Assembly (NCBI GenBank): GCA_027924585.1
Contig: BSBM01000050.1
Location: 6,910,501-6,974,500, forward strand
Length of the DNA: 64,000 nucleotides
Reading direction: 5' to 3'
Origin: Larix kaempferi
Taxonomy: Eukaryota > Streptophyta > Pinopsida > Pinales > Pinaceae
A model generated the notes under the pieces. That model had not been told where the DNA came from. It did not search any database and was given only the letters and a program-made list of their open reading frames with translations. Each line of letters starts with the position of its first letter. The first letter of the stretch is position 1. The translations under genes were made by a program, and so were the position numbers. Shown here piece by piece: positions 11,271 through 23,124 of this stretch.

Positions 11271-12546
11271 CTAATTCGATGAATAAGGGTATGGATTTCC
11301 ATAATTTGTAGTTGGCTGAGAAAAAGGTGGGGGGTATGGAGAGTAAGATTGTGGGTAATAAGCCTGCTGATATGGTTGGTTTTGCTTCCACTGATTTGGA
11401 CTTTGCTGAGATGGCCATTGGGCTGGTACAGAGTTCCAATTCTGCTGGTTATTTCCCTGATTGTAGTAAGGTTGGTTGTTGGGTTGGTAAGGCCTAGCAA
11501 AATTATTCCTCCTTTGATTCACAAAACAGAGTTGTTCTATTGCACCTTCAGTTATGGGATCTTGAATAGCAGCTTTACATGACGGAAACATAGTAAATTT
11601 ATCAATGGAGTGATAGTTAGTGCAGAGACCACATATTTCTATGGTGTTTAGTGTGCATTGCCCTTTCTCATGTTTGTTTTTGTAGTGTGGACAAAAGACT
11701 GCCGAGGCTTGGTTGATTTCGTCCTGTTTCTTCTTGATTTGAAGTGCATCAAGTTGCATGGCCAGAGATTGTAAGATGTTGGTCTTCATGTCATCTATCA
11801 AGTTTCCTAAATCAGATTTTGTAAGGTTTGGTCTTGAAGATGTTGATCCCCCAGTAAATGCGTGTGTATCCCTGGTCCCATTTTTACTTTTCCTAGATCT
11901 AGAGTAGTTTTTGAAGATTTGTAGGATTTGGTCATAATTATTTTGGAATATATCTCCATCCCCTAGAAGGTTTAAGACTTCAAAATTTTCTTCTTTAACA
12001 CCTATAAGAAGGACAAGTTTTAGTGATTCAGGATCTAAGGTGCAATGACTAGCTCGTTTGTAGCTGAGTTGAAATCTTTGGGCATAATCTTCTAATGATT
12101 CTCTTTCTTCTTGTTGCATCTGAAAGATTTCATCTCTTGTATCCTTTGCTTTGCAGTAGTCCCTATATTTTTCTAGAAATGCCTGTTTCATTTGGTCCCA
12201 GCTGAAAATATTGTTTCCTTCAAGGCTCATGAACCACCTAAGTGATAGATCCTTCAATGTGGAAGGGAAAAGCCTCAGCTTTTGTGCATCGGTAGTGTAA
12301 TCAAAGGATCTACAAACTACCTCAAACTCAAATAGGAATGTGTCAGGGTCTTCTGAACTCAAACCATAGAAGTATACTTATGGGAAAGGTGAACAGTTCC
12401 CTAGGTTCTTCATCTTCTTCTGCCATAGTAGTGTTTGAGCTAGAGCCAGCAAAGAAGTTATCTAGGTTTGGGTCGTAGCTAGAATCGGTTTCTTCTTTTG
12501 AGTTAAGGAATTCAAATTGAGATTTATCATAACTGTTGTTGCTCAT
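11271..12546 (-). pseudogene. Element B: gag (capsid/nucleocapsid)
   Basis: The start is taken at 12546, 124 bp inside the PBS. A first piece (12343-12546) is acidic; a frameshift near 12350 leads into the 363-codon second piece (11271-12362). The second piece has the Retrotrans_gag pattern: LRLFPSTLKDLSLRWFMSL, WDQMKQAFLEKYRDY and ESLEDYAQRFQLSYKRA. A Cys/His-rich finger (CGLCTNYHSIDK ... C) follows. The tail is Q/N/P/Y-rich, near 11271-11480. Gag forms the particle that packages the RNA. The plus-strand frames over this tail are shadows. Confidence 0.88.
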
Positions 12547-12669
12547 AGGAAGGGCAGGTAGGAAGCATCCAAATCTATCTCTCTGTCGTTTAGGAATTCA
12601 TGGTAAAAATTTATGTTTTCTGGTTGTTTTTGTTTTGTTTTCAAAGATGTCTCCTAAAGATTAAGCACC

Positions 12670-12687
12670 TCCCCGGCAACGACGCCA
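12670..12687 (-). other. Element B primer-binding site (tRNA-Asp type)
   Basis: On the minus strand TGGCGTCGTTGCCGGGGA lies 5 nt after the 5' LTR end. From memory of plant tRNA-Asp 3' ends this is complementary at 17 of 18 positions. It primes first-strand cDNA. Confidence 0.8.
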
Positions 12688-12692
12688 AAAAG

Positions 12693-14074
12693 TGGTGATC
12701 TCTTAGAATGGATGCCTGATGAGGGAAACTATACCAGGAGCCTACTTTAATTATCAACCTGGGGGACGTACAAACTTTAGAGGTTCCAACACTATATGTG
12801 CTCTAGAGGAGAGTCTTCATCGTGTTTGGGGTGTTGGTATAGATCTTATATGTTTATCTAATCAAGAAGAAGGTGAGCTAAAAAGACTGTAAATCTATGA
12901 ATGACAAATTCCTATGTTAAGAAGTTTAAATGTTGAAAATTGTAAATCTACACTAAGAATTGAATTGCTGAAAATAGTAAATCTACACTAAGGATTTGAA
13001 TGTTGAAGCTTGGTAAATGTAATCTATGAATAGAATGCTAAAAGTTGGGATTCTAATATGAAATACTCAAATGCTAAAAACCAAATCTGGAACATAAATA
13101 TCTACTGTTGCAAATTAACCAATCTTATGTTTTCGGATTTAAACACTACAAGTGATGATCATTAAATCAAGGAACTGCAAATAATTAACCTCTATGATCT
13201 AAGTCTGATAAAAGAAATATGCATGAGCTTTCTGGATCTGAATCATTGCCTTAGAAGCAATATGAAAATATATGAAAAACAGATGTCAAAATATGCATGC
13301 GTAGAACGCAGCTAGAGGACTACGGAATGCGTCCTACCAAACTATAGAATGAGCATTGATTAACTACCGAAAATATGTTGAACGAAAATAATATTTTAAC
13401 TGAAATAAAACCATACTATTCAAATGCCATCAAGGTATATTCATACACAATAAGAAGTAAATCAATTCACAGCATAAATGGAACATACTTGAAAACAGAG
13501 TATAACTCATGGCTTACGTTTTGGAGGGGCCCTCTCCAACCCATACTCAGGAGTATAGAAAATTTATAAACGCAGGTTGGAAAGTAACATCGGTCTTCTC
13601 ATTAAAATAATAACTTCATGGTTCAGAAATAGTCTATAACACAAATTGTCTCTGCAGTAAAATGTAAAAATGTAATTCCACAAAATAGCAACAGGACCCC
13701 CTCGCTACCTGAGAGGTCCATATATATATCTCAAATTCTAACCTAACTACTTGCTTTAATCGCCAATCCTGTTGAACAAGAGTTCTTCTCTATAAGTCAG
13801 GGAAAAAGAGCGTTGAGCCAAAAGTGGTCTTCCAGTCCTCGAGCTAGATTTGCATGTTTCTTCTTAGTGTACCTATGCCTGCTCATTCATACTCGTTTTC
13901 ATGTAATTAGTTTATAGAAGGCGCCCTTTAAGCATAAAAAGAATAATCTTAAAACATCTTCATTAAATAATCAAAGTAAAGCATTAACCCACAAAACAAG
14001 TGTATTTCCTTCATCATATCCTGTGTTTTATTATGGAAAAAAGGCTATAGGATACCTATAATTTGGGTTCATCA
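12693..14074 (-). repeat. Element B 5' LTR
   Basis: 1,382 bp, minus-strand TGATGAACCC ... GATCACCA, bordered on the right by TSD ATGGT (14075-14079) and on the left by the PBS. It is the uninterrupted partner of 1162-4138. It would carry the promoter of the element. Confidence 0.9.
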
Positions 14075-14079
14075 ATGGT

Positions 14080-15340
14080 CGTCCCATGGGAGCTCATCCA
14101 AGCTCATAATATCCATGATGGATTCATTGAAGGGAAATTTATGAAGGAGTTGATCCAACGATGGCGAGGATGAGTTCAACCAATATGGTAGATAACATGG
14201 GTTGGATGCCACTAGGTGATGGTCATCAGGTGAATCAGATGTCGATTGGATGGCCTTATAAGTAGCCTCAGTCGGGCTGAGAGGAATTTGATCTCCAATC
14301 GAATCAATGTCAATAAGATCGGCAACAAGCCAAGGGTCCACTGAGTTGGAGGAAGATGGGGTCATGGATGAGATCATGTTTACCATGGAAACTTGTGATA
14401 GGGGATTAGGTGTTGGAAGACTCCCATCAGGGATGAGTCCTTAAGGAGTCCTAGAAGAGGGAAATCATTCGCGAGATGAGTTGTGGTGTCCAGTGTACAA
14501 AAATCTAATTGGTCGATAGTGACAATTTTCCCTCGATGGGGAAATTGCAAAATGTGAAAGACAGAAGATGTGTCTGCATCATAACGTAAAACCAATTTTG
14601 ACCAAGCAATAAGTTGTAATCCAATGGCGTTGCGACTAATTCCACGTTAATGGAAATAATATTGCCTCCTAATTCAATGACTAAGGATTGTAAAAGCTCG
14701 TGTGGTTGAAATCCGCATTTGTCAAATGATTTCAGAGTGATAGGAGAACTATTTAGTTAAGGAGAACCAATGGCTCTCTAGCAGGACAAGGACATTATGG
14801 AAGTGGAGGCTCCTTCGTCTAAAATAGTACGATGGATATTTTTCCCAGCAATATTGGTAATGATTTGGATTGCTAGTTGGTGGGAAAGCCTCAACTTAAA
14901 GTATTACAATCTAAACATGATGGTATTAGATGATTCTGGATCCACTGCTCCAATAGAAGATAACAGAGTCTTATGCTGATTAGGACAGTTTTGTAAGATG
15001 TCAAGGGACGACATAACACATGGTTCTTGGGATAGATCTTCCACAATATTGTAGTTTTGAGATGCTTGGGTATTGGGGTTGAAAATCGCTTTTCGGATTG
15101 TGCTTTTGGGTGGACGCAATGTTGCATATGATATTGGTTTGTCTATGGTCAAAGTACCTTGTGTAGGAGGGATAGAGGATGCAGATGTGGAGTATTTTTC
15201 AGTATGACCTCCATTTGATTCTTTATCTGGAATAGAATCATACGTGCGTTCCCTAGTGGATAAGTTAACCATTTCACTACGCATCATGAGAACATGAGAG
15301 GTCATGGATGTTTCTCCTTGTGAAGGAGTTGGTTGTTGTT
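14080..15340 (-). pseudogene. Element A: protease region and linker toward RT
   Basis: Minus-strand pieces 14904-15305, 14380-14595 and 14080-14386 in several frames. The stretch near 14500-14640 has the LLGRNW box and then SSVFHILQFPHRGKIVTIDQLDFC, the pattern that follows the protease in one Ty3/gypsy group. The last piece ends MSLDELPWDD immediately before the site of insertion of B and continues, in phase, at 1156. Stops and frame changes are frequent, so this is a relic. Confidence 0.7.
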
Positions 15341-15385
15341 GTGTGGGGAAGGGGTCTGTTAAAACTGCGGGTTGAGGGTTTCCTT

Positions 15386-17935
15386 TTAGGAACTTTTGGA
15401 CTTATTCATGATGTGGGAATTATTTTGTGAAGTGGTCATCACCGCACAGTAGACATGGATATTTAGCCTTTCATTTTGGTTTGGCATTAGTAAAGTCTGG
15501 AGTGGTTTTTTGTTCCTGCTGGTTATAATATTTATTGGATTTTCCTTGTTTTTCTTCTTACCACCGATTTTTTGAGATGAAGCAGATTGGACTGAATTCA
15601 CCTAATCTGTGGTGGGATCAAGACTGGGTGAATAATTGATGTTATTTCCATCCTATGATAGATTTGGAGTTGAAACCATATGTATTTGTGATCCAATCGA
15701 TTGGGTGGTAGGATGGGTGTTAACAAAACCAATCATGCCATTGACATGTGTTCCCGTGGATGGTTTCGTTGGGTCATATGTGGGGCAAGTGGAAATGGGA
15801 ATAATGTCATATAGACTTCCAGATTGAGCATAGACTAAGTCTAAGTATTGGGCACGTGCAATGGATTGTTCCTTTGTAAACGTCCAGCCCATAGAGACAT
15901 CTTTGTCTATGATAGGAAATAATGATTTGGTAAACCAATCAGCCAATAATTGGTCCGGAATGGGAGCCTTAATGAGACAACGTCTTCTCCTCCATTCGTG
16001 AATATGATCGGAAATGTGAGTGGAGGTAGATTTCCAGAGCGAAGTTAAAATATCCATGTCGGTTTCATAGCACATTGGTAATTGGAAATGTGTAAGAAAA
16101 TCCATATCCAAGGATTGAAAGTATGCGAAAGAGTGTGGTTGTAATTCGATATACCATTTGGCGGTCGTGCCGGTGAGGGTTCTTTGAAAGAGCCTCAAAT
16201 AGATAGGATCATCCATTAACGAGTTCGAGGAACACCACAAGTGATATGTCATTACATGGTTTTTGAGATCCTCTTCGGGTTTTCCATAAAACTTGGGTAT
16301 TTCTGATGACATCTTCACAGGAATGGGTGGCTAATTCATGCCATGTTGAATGGGGTCGTTGGTCAAACGTGACAGATTTGGAAAATCTAGTGTATCCAGA
16401 AATGGTAACTGTCAATTGGTTGCGGGGTATAGTAATATTGGTAAGACATTTGAGTACCAGTAGGACCGTAGATCGATTGATCATAAGGTCCTCCCATAGA
16501 GGGTTGGCCATATGGTGGGGGTCCTTCTATGTTAGTATGTGGACCCGATGGGAGTCCTCCTCCCGCATGAGGGGGTCCTCCATAATGGGGGTTTGTTTGG
16601 ATGGTGGGGGTGGAGGTGGAGGTGGGACAAGTGGTGGGGGTGGTGATGGGGGAGGGGGTGGGCTACTAACTGGGGTTCACGTTGATGGAAAATTTTGGTT
16701 CCCCCATGGGGTGTTTGTGTTTCCGAGGTAAGGTACTCCGGGATAAAGATTTACTGGATTATTTTGATAGATTTGACTCGTTTCCATATTGTGATTACCT
16801 GGTTATATATAACCCTATGCAGGTTGGGACCATACAGATGATACCCCTGTGGGATGTTCCCATGAAGGTTGTCCCATGGTCGGGGGTGAACCCCCAGTCA
16901 TATTATAAGTCATAAATGAAGGTTTTCCTCCACTTACATTTTGTCCACTAACTAGAGGTTTCCCCCCAGTTAGGTTTTTTCCACTAACTAGAGGTTTCCC
17001 TCCAATTAAGTTTTGGTTACCAACTGAAGTTTGCCCCATAATTAGGTCACTGACCATAGGTTTCCTTGAGGCCATATTTTGACCAATAACTAGAGGGTGG
17101 CCTCCGATCATACTTTGTCTCAAAGGTTGTGTTCCAGTCATGAATTTAACAGTGCATGAAGGTTTCCCCCAAGTCATTGAGGTCAAAATAGGTCTAGAAC
17201 CGACCAAATGTGAAACATATGGAAGCGATGGTTGGCCTGGTTCATAGGAGGTCATGTTGGGAATAACTATTCCCGGTGAAGGAAAAGAAAAAGAATACAT
17301 GGGAGAATGGTGTTCTAGGATCACTACTTCCGAAGTGGACTGCAAAGGGAAACTCTGGCACCTTACCCATTCTCCAAGTATCCGTAAGCGAGATACGGTA
17401 TCTTGAAGGGGTCCAAAAAAATATTCATTCGAGACGAATCCGGTAGGACGCAGAGGTGGAGGTGTCTCCAAAGTCAATGGTGAGCCAAAATCATAACAAA
17501 CTTGCCCTAGGTAGGTCCCCCAAAATGAAGCGGTTGGACCAAATGCAGTCTCTATCGAGTCATTTGGAGGTCAAGTGAATATCCAATCCACAGCTCCATG
17601 GTTTTCTTCAAGTGAATGGTGGAAATATGTGTCACACGAAGAAGGTTGTTCCACCACCAATGGTCCCATAGGATCGGTGATGGGCAGATTTACAAGAGGA
17701 GAAAAGTCCCCTCCTGATTCAGTAACTGGAATTCCTTCTTCGCGTGAACTAGTTGTAGTGGGTTGGTCCATATCTACCCCTATGCTTCCTTCCCAAATGA
17801 GAGGATATTCAAGTGGCAAGTTTTGTATTCTACGAGATCTCCTTAAGGGTTTATCAGCCAGAAAGGCTGATGAAAGTCTCCTCCTAAGAGTCTTCTATAG
17901 AAAAACACACATCAAGTCCTACTCAAACTAAATCC
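15386..17935 (-). pseudogene. Element A: gag
   Basis: Minus-strand pieces at 17571-17935, 16815-17477, 16209-16511, 15653-16318 and 15386-15601. The N-terminus contains LRRSRRIQNLPLEYP. The capsid part (15653-16318) has PEEDLKNHVMTYHLWCSS, LRLFQRTLTGTTAKWYIEL and ADWFTKSLFPIIDKDVSMGW, a Retrotrans_gag pattern. Near 15410-15470 another frame reads CLLCGDDHFTK with the fourth ligand changed, a decayed CCHC knuckle. A glycine- and proline-rich region with 12-residue repeats lies between N-terminus and capsid. Several frameshifts and stops. Confidence 0.75.
16850..17130 (-). repeat. 36-bp coding repeats in element A gag (12-residue units)
   Basis: About eight degenerate units of the form (L/M)xGGKPLVSGQN, for example GGKPLVSGKN and GGKPLVSGQN. 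The DNA string CCACTAACTAGAGGTTTCC recurs at 16945 and 16981, 36 bp apart. Confidence 0.8.
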
Positions 17936-19859
17936 ACAAGCAAACTGATGTAGCAAGTGGATAAAGAGATGGATCCTCACAGTAGTGTAAATGCGTCACA
18001 ACTCGCGATATACTATAGAGTCCAATAGTAATACTCGGCCCAATATTTTAGAGAACTAACAAGGGAGGATTAGGACCGTACCCCTGACCATATTACCTGA
18101 CTACCTAATAGTACATGCATAGTAGCTCTCCGAATGTTGGTCTCGGTGTATTGCAACATCAAGGTGACCAATGGTTGACTTGGATGGTTTTAGGATCCTA
18201 GTGGGTCTCCCAATATACTCAAGGTATGTGGGAGCTCCAATTTGTATTAGTGCTGCCTACTGCACAACCGTTCGACACGAGCCTTGCTACATACCATCGA
18301 GTATGTGAAGTACCTTTCTATATAACCTTAGGTAAATGAAAATCCGTTCGATATACCGACTAGTATGTGGAAGAATTGCAAGCCGCTGGGATTCAATGCA
18401 GGCAAAGAATGACAGTTGATATGCTTAAAGACGTCGGAACATGTCTCTAACCTATCACACGGGTTTCTAAATATTTTAACTTAGACTAGCGCTTGATTTT
18501 ATCTTGTACGGTTAAGTGGATGCATGAGGTGTAGACTCAAACCAATATGAATGAATAAGCTAAATGAGATGCAAGTCTTTTTATTTTTCGATGAAAACTA
18601 TCTAAGGAAAGGAGAGAGATATTTATTCTTTTGTTGAAACAATTAAAATCTACCCCGACATGCAATACTATCCTTTCACTTTTCTCCTTAAGCAAAACCA
18701 AAATACATAAGTGAATAAAACTCTTTCAATCAAATCCAATGATACCAAAATAACACCAAAGAAAAAAAATTCTTCTTTTTTTTTTGAAAAGAGATTTGAC
18801 AATGCAAATCGAAAATAAAAGAATGATGGAATCCTTTAATTTGCAAAACACCTCAATTTCAAACGAAGAAGCAAAAGAGTTAAAAGGACGATTTCAGAGA
18901 TCTTTGGAACATACACTAATTGTAAAAAATTATTTAAAATATAAACTTTATGATCAATCTAATAATTCTTCTCTTTTTCAAAGACTTTTAGAAAATCAAA
19001 TAGAAGAAAACAGGGAAAATTATTAGCTCTTTCAAGTTTTCCAAACAATTATCCAAGATCCAAAAGATGTATCTTCTCAACGAATCAAAGCACTACACTT
19101 CAAATTTGAAGATAATGAAAACCTAATTCCTTTTAACTCTATGTTCAATCAAATCCAAATATGACTCTGCTCACTTCGAGAGAGTTCTGCAACTTTTAAA
19201 AACAAAAAGTATCCACCCAAGCAATCAATCTCAAATCATACAACAATCCAAGCCAAACATACACTAGCAAGAGTTGGTACAACAACAAACTTTCAGAGAA
19301 TTCGAGACTTAAAACATAGTAGATTAGAGGCTTATACAAGTCCACAAGACTACTCACGCTTGCAAGAGAACAAACTCACTCAAAACAAAGAAAGCAACTG
19401 CTTGACTATAAAGACTCAACAAGAAATCACACTACAAATTCCAAGTATAAAAACAGAAACAAAGATATGGGGAAAATACAGACATTGACATAAACTTAGA
19501 AGATGACTAGGTCCAAGTCTGAGCAGGGGTAAAGGCCTTGCTACAAAATTTTGTAGTATGATGCGTTCTATCAGTACAACAAAGTGCATATTTGTGGGTC
19601 GACATAGTTTAATACACTACCAAGGCGCGTCGATGGCGCACTGTGTATCAAAGGTAAAGCACGTCGAGCTCCCAAAAGCGATTTAAAAAAAAAAATGAAA
19701 GCTATAAAACCACTGAACTCAACAAATATTAGTGGGGCTAGGGTGCTAGGAGTAATCTAGATGACCCAGTGACTCTATAAGAGAATATCCAAATAAAAAA
19801 GTGACACCATCTAAGAAAATTCTGAGCAAATAAAAATAAATAGATCTAGAGAGAAAAGC
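17936..19859. other. Element A leader region, no gene recognised
   Basis: AT-rich sequence between the gag N-terminus of A and its candidate PBS. No reading frame of note; the 80-codon plus-strand frame at 18784-19026 is K/E/N-rich with no recognisable family. It probably is the untranslated leader of A plus decayed material. Confidence 0.4.
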
Positions 19860-19877
19860 TCCCTAGTATGGTCGCCA
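19860..19877 (-). other. Candidate primer-binding site of element A
   Basis: Minus-strand TGGCGACCATACTAGGGA follows the candidate LTR end after 4 nt. It has the TGG...GGGA form of plant gypsy PBSs, but I cannot name the tRNA with confidence. Confidence 0.4.
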
Positions 19878-19881
19878 ATTT

Positions 19882-20862
19882 TGTTTTTAGGACTAGTCTG
19901 CAAATGCGGACATAAGCTGACCTCCCTAGTTTAATCACTAAACTAGAACAAACCAAGCAATCATACATACATTTTACTAACTTGATCCAATCACAAATTG
20001 AAAGATAGAAGACATACCTTTGACTGGGAGTCGTATTCAATGATCCAATGCTCCAACAAGCTTGCTCATCCACTTATAAGAAGTACCTACAAAACATGTA
20101 AGCCAAGCAATGCAAGAGGAAAACTAGATCTAGGATTATATTAAGTTATATATATGACCAAGGAGATATAAAAATAAATGAATAAAAAACCATTTATGGG
20201 ATATGAAATGCAGTATTTTATTAACATAAATGGTAAAGAGTACAACCACTTAAGCCTTGGTGTCGTATCTCCTCTCCAATGGCTTCCTCTTTGCTCCAAG
20301 ATGTCACTTCAATGAAGGAAGGATAAGGATCTAAGTTCTATCACTCCTAGTGTAATTTCTCCAACATAAATATATTCTCAATTCCTCCTCCCCTCACCCA
20401 TGGCCAAGACTTGAATTTATAGGACAATATGGATAGAGGAGAGATTAGATATTTAGGGATAATGGATGAGGTATGATCCCAACAAGTGAGGAAATCAAGT
20501 AAGATTCTAGAAAATAGGGAGGAAATATCATCTAGATAAGATTTCGTTCTAGAGACTTCTCGAAAACACCTTTTTCTGCTCGTACAGACATTGACGTGAC
20601 CTGGATGTAGATGAATGTGCACCAAATGAGCTCAAAGTTGATGTGAAGGAAAGCTGTGTGATCGATGCGGGTTGAAAGTAGAGCAAGCCATGTCGATGGA
20701 CATCGATGCGTGTTTCTAATGAAGCAAAGCGCGTCAAAGTCACAAAAAGGTTGATTGCATGAAAAAATGAGTTAAGAACCATTAATCATGGATGTAGCTT
20801 CAGGGATTGTGGCAACATGTGGTCACATGGTCTTGTATAGCTGGCGAAAATTCCGTGTAACA
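19882..20862 (-). repeat. Candidate 5' LTR of element A
   Basis: 981 bp that on the minus strand begins TGTTACACGG and ends CCTAAAAACA. A TATATATAAC box is near 20145-20155 and the candidate PBS is directly downstream. The position is right for A, whose gag lies downstream on the same strand. The partner LTR would lie outside the window or be lost, so the call rests on ends and context alone. Confidence 0.45.
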
Positions 20863-21929
20863 TTTCTCTCATGGAGAAAAAAAGATATCCATTAGAAATT
20901 GAATATACTTGAGATAAGGAAGACAAAATTTGGTCAAAACATAGAACTTAAATTGTAATGAATAAATAAGTCACCTTTAGACCACATATGGGGAAATAAT
21001 AGAAAGTAGTACCCTATCTTAGAACATGATGAAATAATTTGGAAATCATGATAAAATAATTTTCCTAGTTCTTAGAAAACATTGGGACTTATATAATAAT
21101 AATAGGTTGAATGTGCTTTTGTAGTGTCTTTATCCTAATAAGATTTGTTGGGTATGACCATAATTATTATGGGTTCAAGGAAGTGACCCAATGTTTATTG
21201 GATATTATGTGGGAAGTAGGATGCCCATGTTGAGTGATGGGCATGACATTTGGGAATTAGAAGTATTTTTTTATAGATGCTTGTTATCAATGGTAGTAAT
21301 GTTAAACTCTTGGTTATGGAATAAAACTAAGAATTCTAGTGGTGAAATTATAATTGTTTTAGGGAATAAATCGCGAGGGATTACAAATTCTTGAAAAAAA
21401 AGTTGATGAAGCTCTAGATAAATCTTAAATGAGAATAACTCCTTACATACTATTGGGTATAATAGTGTTTGGAATGACTTAATCTAGAAATGTGAAGTGA
21501 CACTAGAACAATGGATAATGATTGAAAAATATACAAGACAAAGGAAAGCGATGGCGAGTTAACAATAGATTCTCTTATTAATAACATGACAAACGTGGAA
21601 ATTTGATTTTGACATTGGTAATTTAAGGCATGCCAATAATGCCATTGATAGATTATTTTTGAATTTAATTGTTTGGACATGTGCCAAGATTGCTATGGCT
21701 CTAGTCGATAGGGTGTTTACTTGAAATTTTTAAAAGTGTACTCGAATGAGGAAAATATATGAAAATATATAGAATTTGATTGATGTGTTAACTATATGTA
21801 GGCCATAAATCATCAATTTTTGTTGTTGTAATAAATTCCAAGTAAAAGAGGATCAATATCTTGACCATATCACATGGCACTCATAGTATTTCATGATGGC
21901 ATTTTATAGATTCATCCTTGAATGACAAG
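20863..21929. other. Unassigned spacer between elements A and I
   Basis: 1,067 bp of AT-rich sequence with no recognisable coding or repeat structure. The frames 21191-21394 and 21450-21680 match nothing I know. It may be host or very old repeat DNA. Confidence 0.4.
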
Positions 21930-22242
21930 TGTTAAGCCCTATATATTGTGACCTTACATTTCTATTATTAGATTAGTATTGTATTTATTGGTCGGTTATG
22001 ACCCGATTTGTAATTGTATGGTTAGCTAGGATCTTAATTGTAATCATACAATTTTCCTACTATATATACCAAGTATATGTAGTTTTAGATATAATTTCAT
22101 CTTGTATTGTGCATTTGGTACCTTGTAAAAGGAAGTTTCCCCCTGGAAGAGGCTTCTTATTCATCTCTTTATTTCATTCTCAAGGTGTTGGGTTTCTCTT
22201 TCTTTCTATTTTTATGTTATTTTGGGAATTTGGTTCATAACA
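21930..22242 (+). repeat. Element I 5' LTR
   Basis: 313 bp, TGTTAAGCCC ... GGTTCATAACA. A CTATATATACC TATA box lies near 22061. PBS TGGTATCAGAGCC begins at 22245. No second copy is in the window, so ends are inferred from the TG...CA form and the PBS. Confidence 0.7.
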
Positions 22243-22244
22243 TT

Positions 22245-22257
22245 TGGTATCAGAGCC
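22245..22257 (+). other. Element I primer-binding site (tRNA-iMet)
   Basis: TGGTATCAGAGCC, the standard plant iMet-complementary PBS, 2 nt after the LTR. Confidence 0.85.
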
Positions 22258-23124
22258 ATTTTCTCTATAAATATTTTTGGGGGACATTTCAAATAGAGAA
22301 ATTTTGAGTAGATTTAGGAGACATAATGAAGTACTTGTTAGCACTAAAATTTTACCCTTTAGTTGTGGAAGGATAAACATAAGGTAACTATTTCAAACCA
22401 ACCTTTAGGAGGGAAATTAGCCTTTTCCCTACCAGAGACGGCTCTCTCAAAATACGTAAATGGCTAAGGATATATGAAAATAGATGGGATTTTTCAAAAC
22501 AAGTAAATGGTTGAAATATACACAAGAACCATTGGGCATGGAGTCGAAACTAAGAATTTTATGGACCAGCAGATAAACAACAATAAAGATATTTACAAAG
22601 GCAAGATAGTTGTCACATTACAATCAAAATCTTTTGCAGGTGAAAAAGAAAGAAAGATAGACATTCCACCAATAATGGGCACTAATTTTCAGATGAATCC
22701 ACTATCAATTTTGGAGAAAAAATGAATACTCGGACCCGATAAATCAAGGCATAAACATATGAATATTGACTTATTTAACTTTAATCCAAGCATAGAAGAT
22801 ATAACATAATGGAAAATATTAACAAAGGAAGAAAAACATGCACATAAGAGAAAGGGAAAGTACAGACTGTAACTTTAATCAACACATGAATCTCTGACTT
22901 GCAAAATATGTTATTTTCTGCATGGCTTTCTTGTATTAGAAAAATAGAATCACTCGATACAAAACTGTCTTGTCTTAAAAGTTTCCAACCCTTTCAAAAC
23001 ATTTCTCATTGTCTTTTATACAAAATTTCTTTGAAGAAAAACGTAACTGCTTCTTTTAACTAAAATTAACATAACTTAACTAACTGCCACATGTCACTTT
23101 GAGTTAAAGTTTATATAAAAAATA

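Larger units (their letters stand above)
1162..14074 (-). mobile_element. Element B: Athila-like Ty3/gypsy LTR retrotransposon, full length but degenerate
   Basis: Two LTRs (12693-14074 as 5' LTR, 1162-4138 as 3' LTR) read TGATGAACCC at one end and end in CA on the minus strand. A tRNA-Asp-type PBS follows the 5' LTR, and a purine-rich tract precedes the 3' LTR. The 5-bp direct repeats ATGGT at 1157-1161 and 14075-14079 are the target-site duplication. Order in the sense of the element: gag, protease, RT, RNase H, integrase, extra ORF, 3' LTR. The Asp primer, the RT motif FMDDF and an extra ORF after integrase fit the Athila group by family knowledge. Total 12,913 bp, of which 1,629 are the nested solo LTR and its TSD. 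Stops and frameshifts in all genes make it non-autonomous today. Confidence 0.9.

Noticed and set aside
11312-11582. Plus-strand frames over the gag tail of element B
   Set aside because: They are shadows of the Q/N/P-rich gag C-terminus on the other strand.
18784-19026. 80-codon K/E/N-rich plus-strand frame as a small gene
   Set aside because: Composition follows the AT-rich local sequence and no family is recognised; it lies in the probable leader of element A.
22245-22257. TGGTATCAGAGCC strings as possible tRNA genes
   Set aside because: They are primer-binding sites next to LTR ends (22245, 26898, 41457, 45602, 52966, 59634); no cloverleaf surrounds them.
22507-22725. Plus-strand 72-codon frame in the 3' LTR of C
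   Set aside because: The other LTR copy (42730-42950) has a stop in the same frame, and it is antisense to the element.
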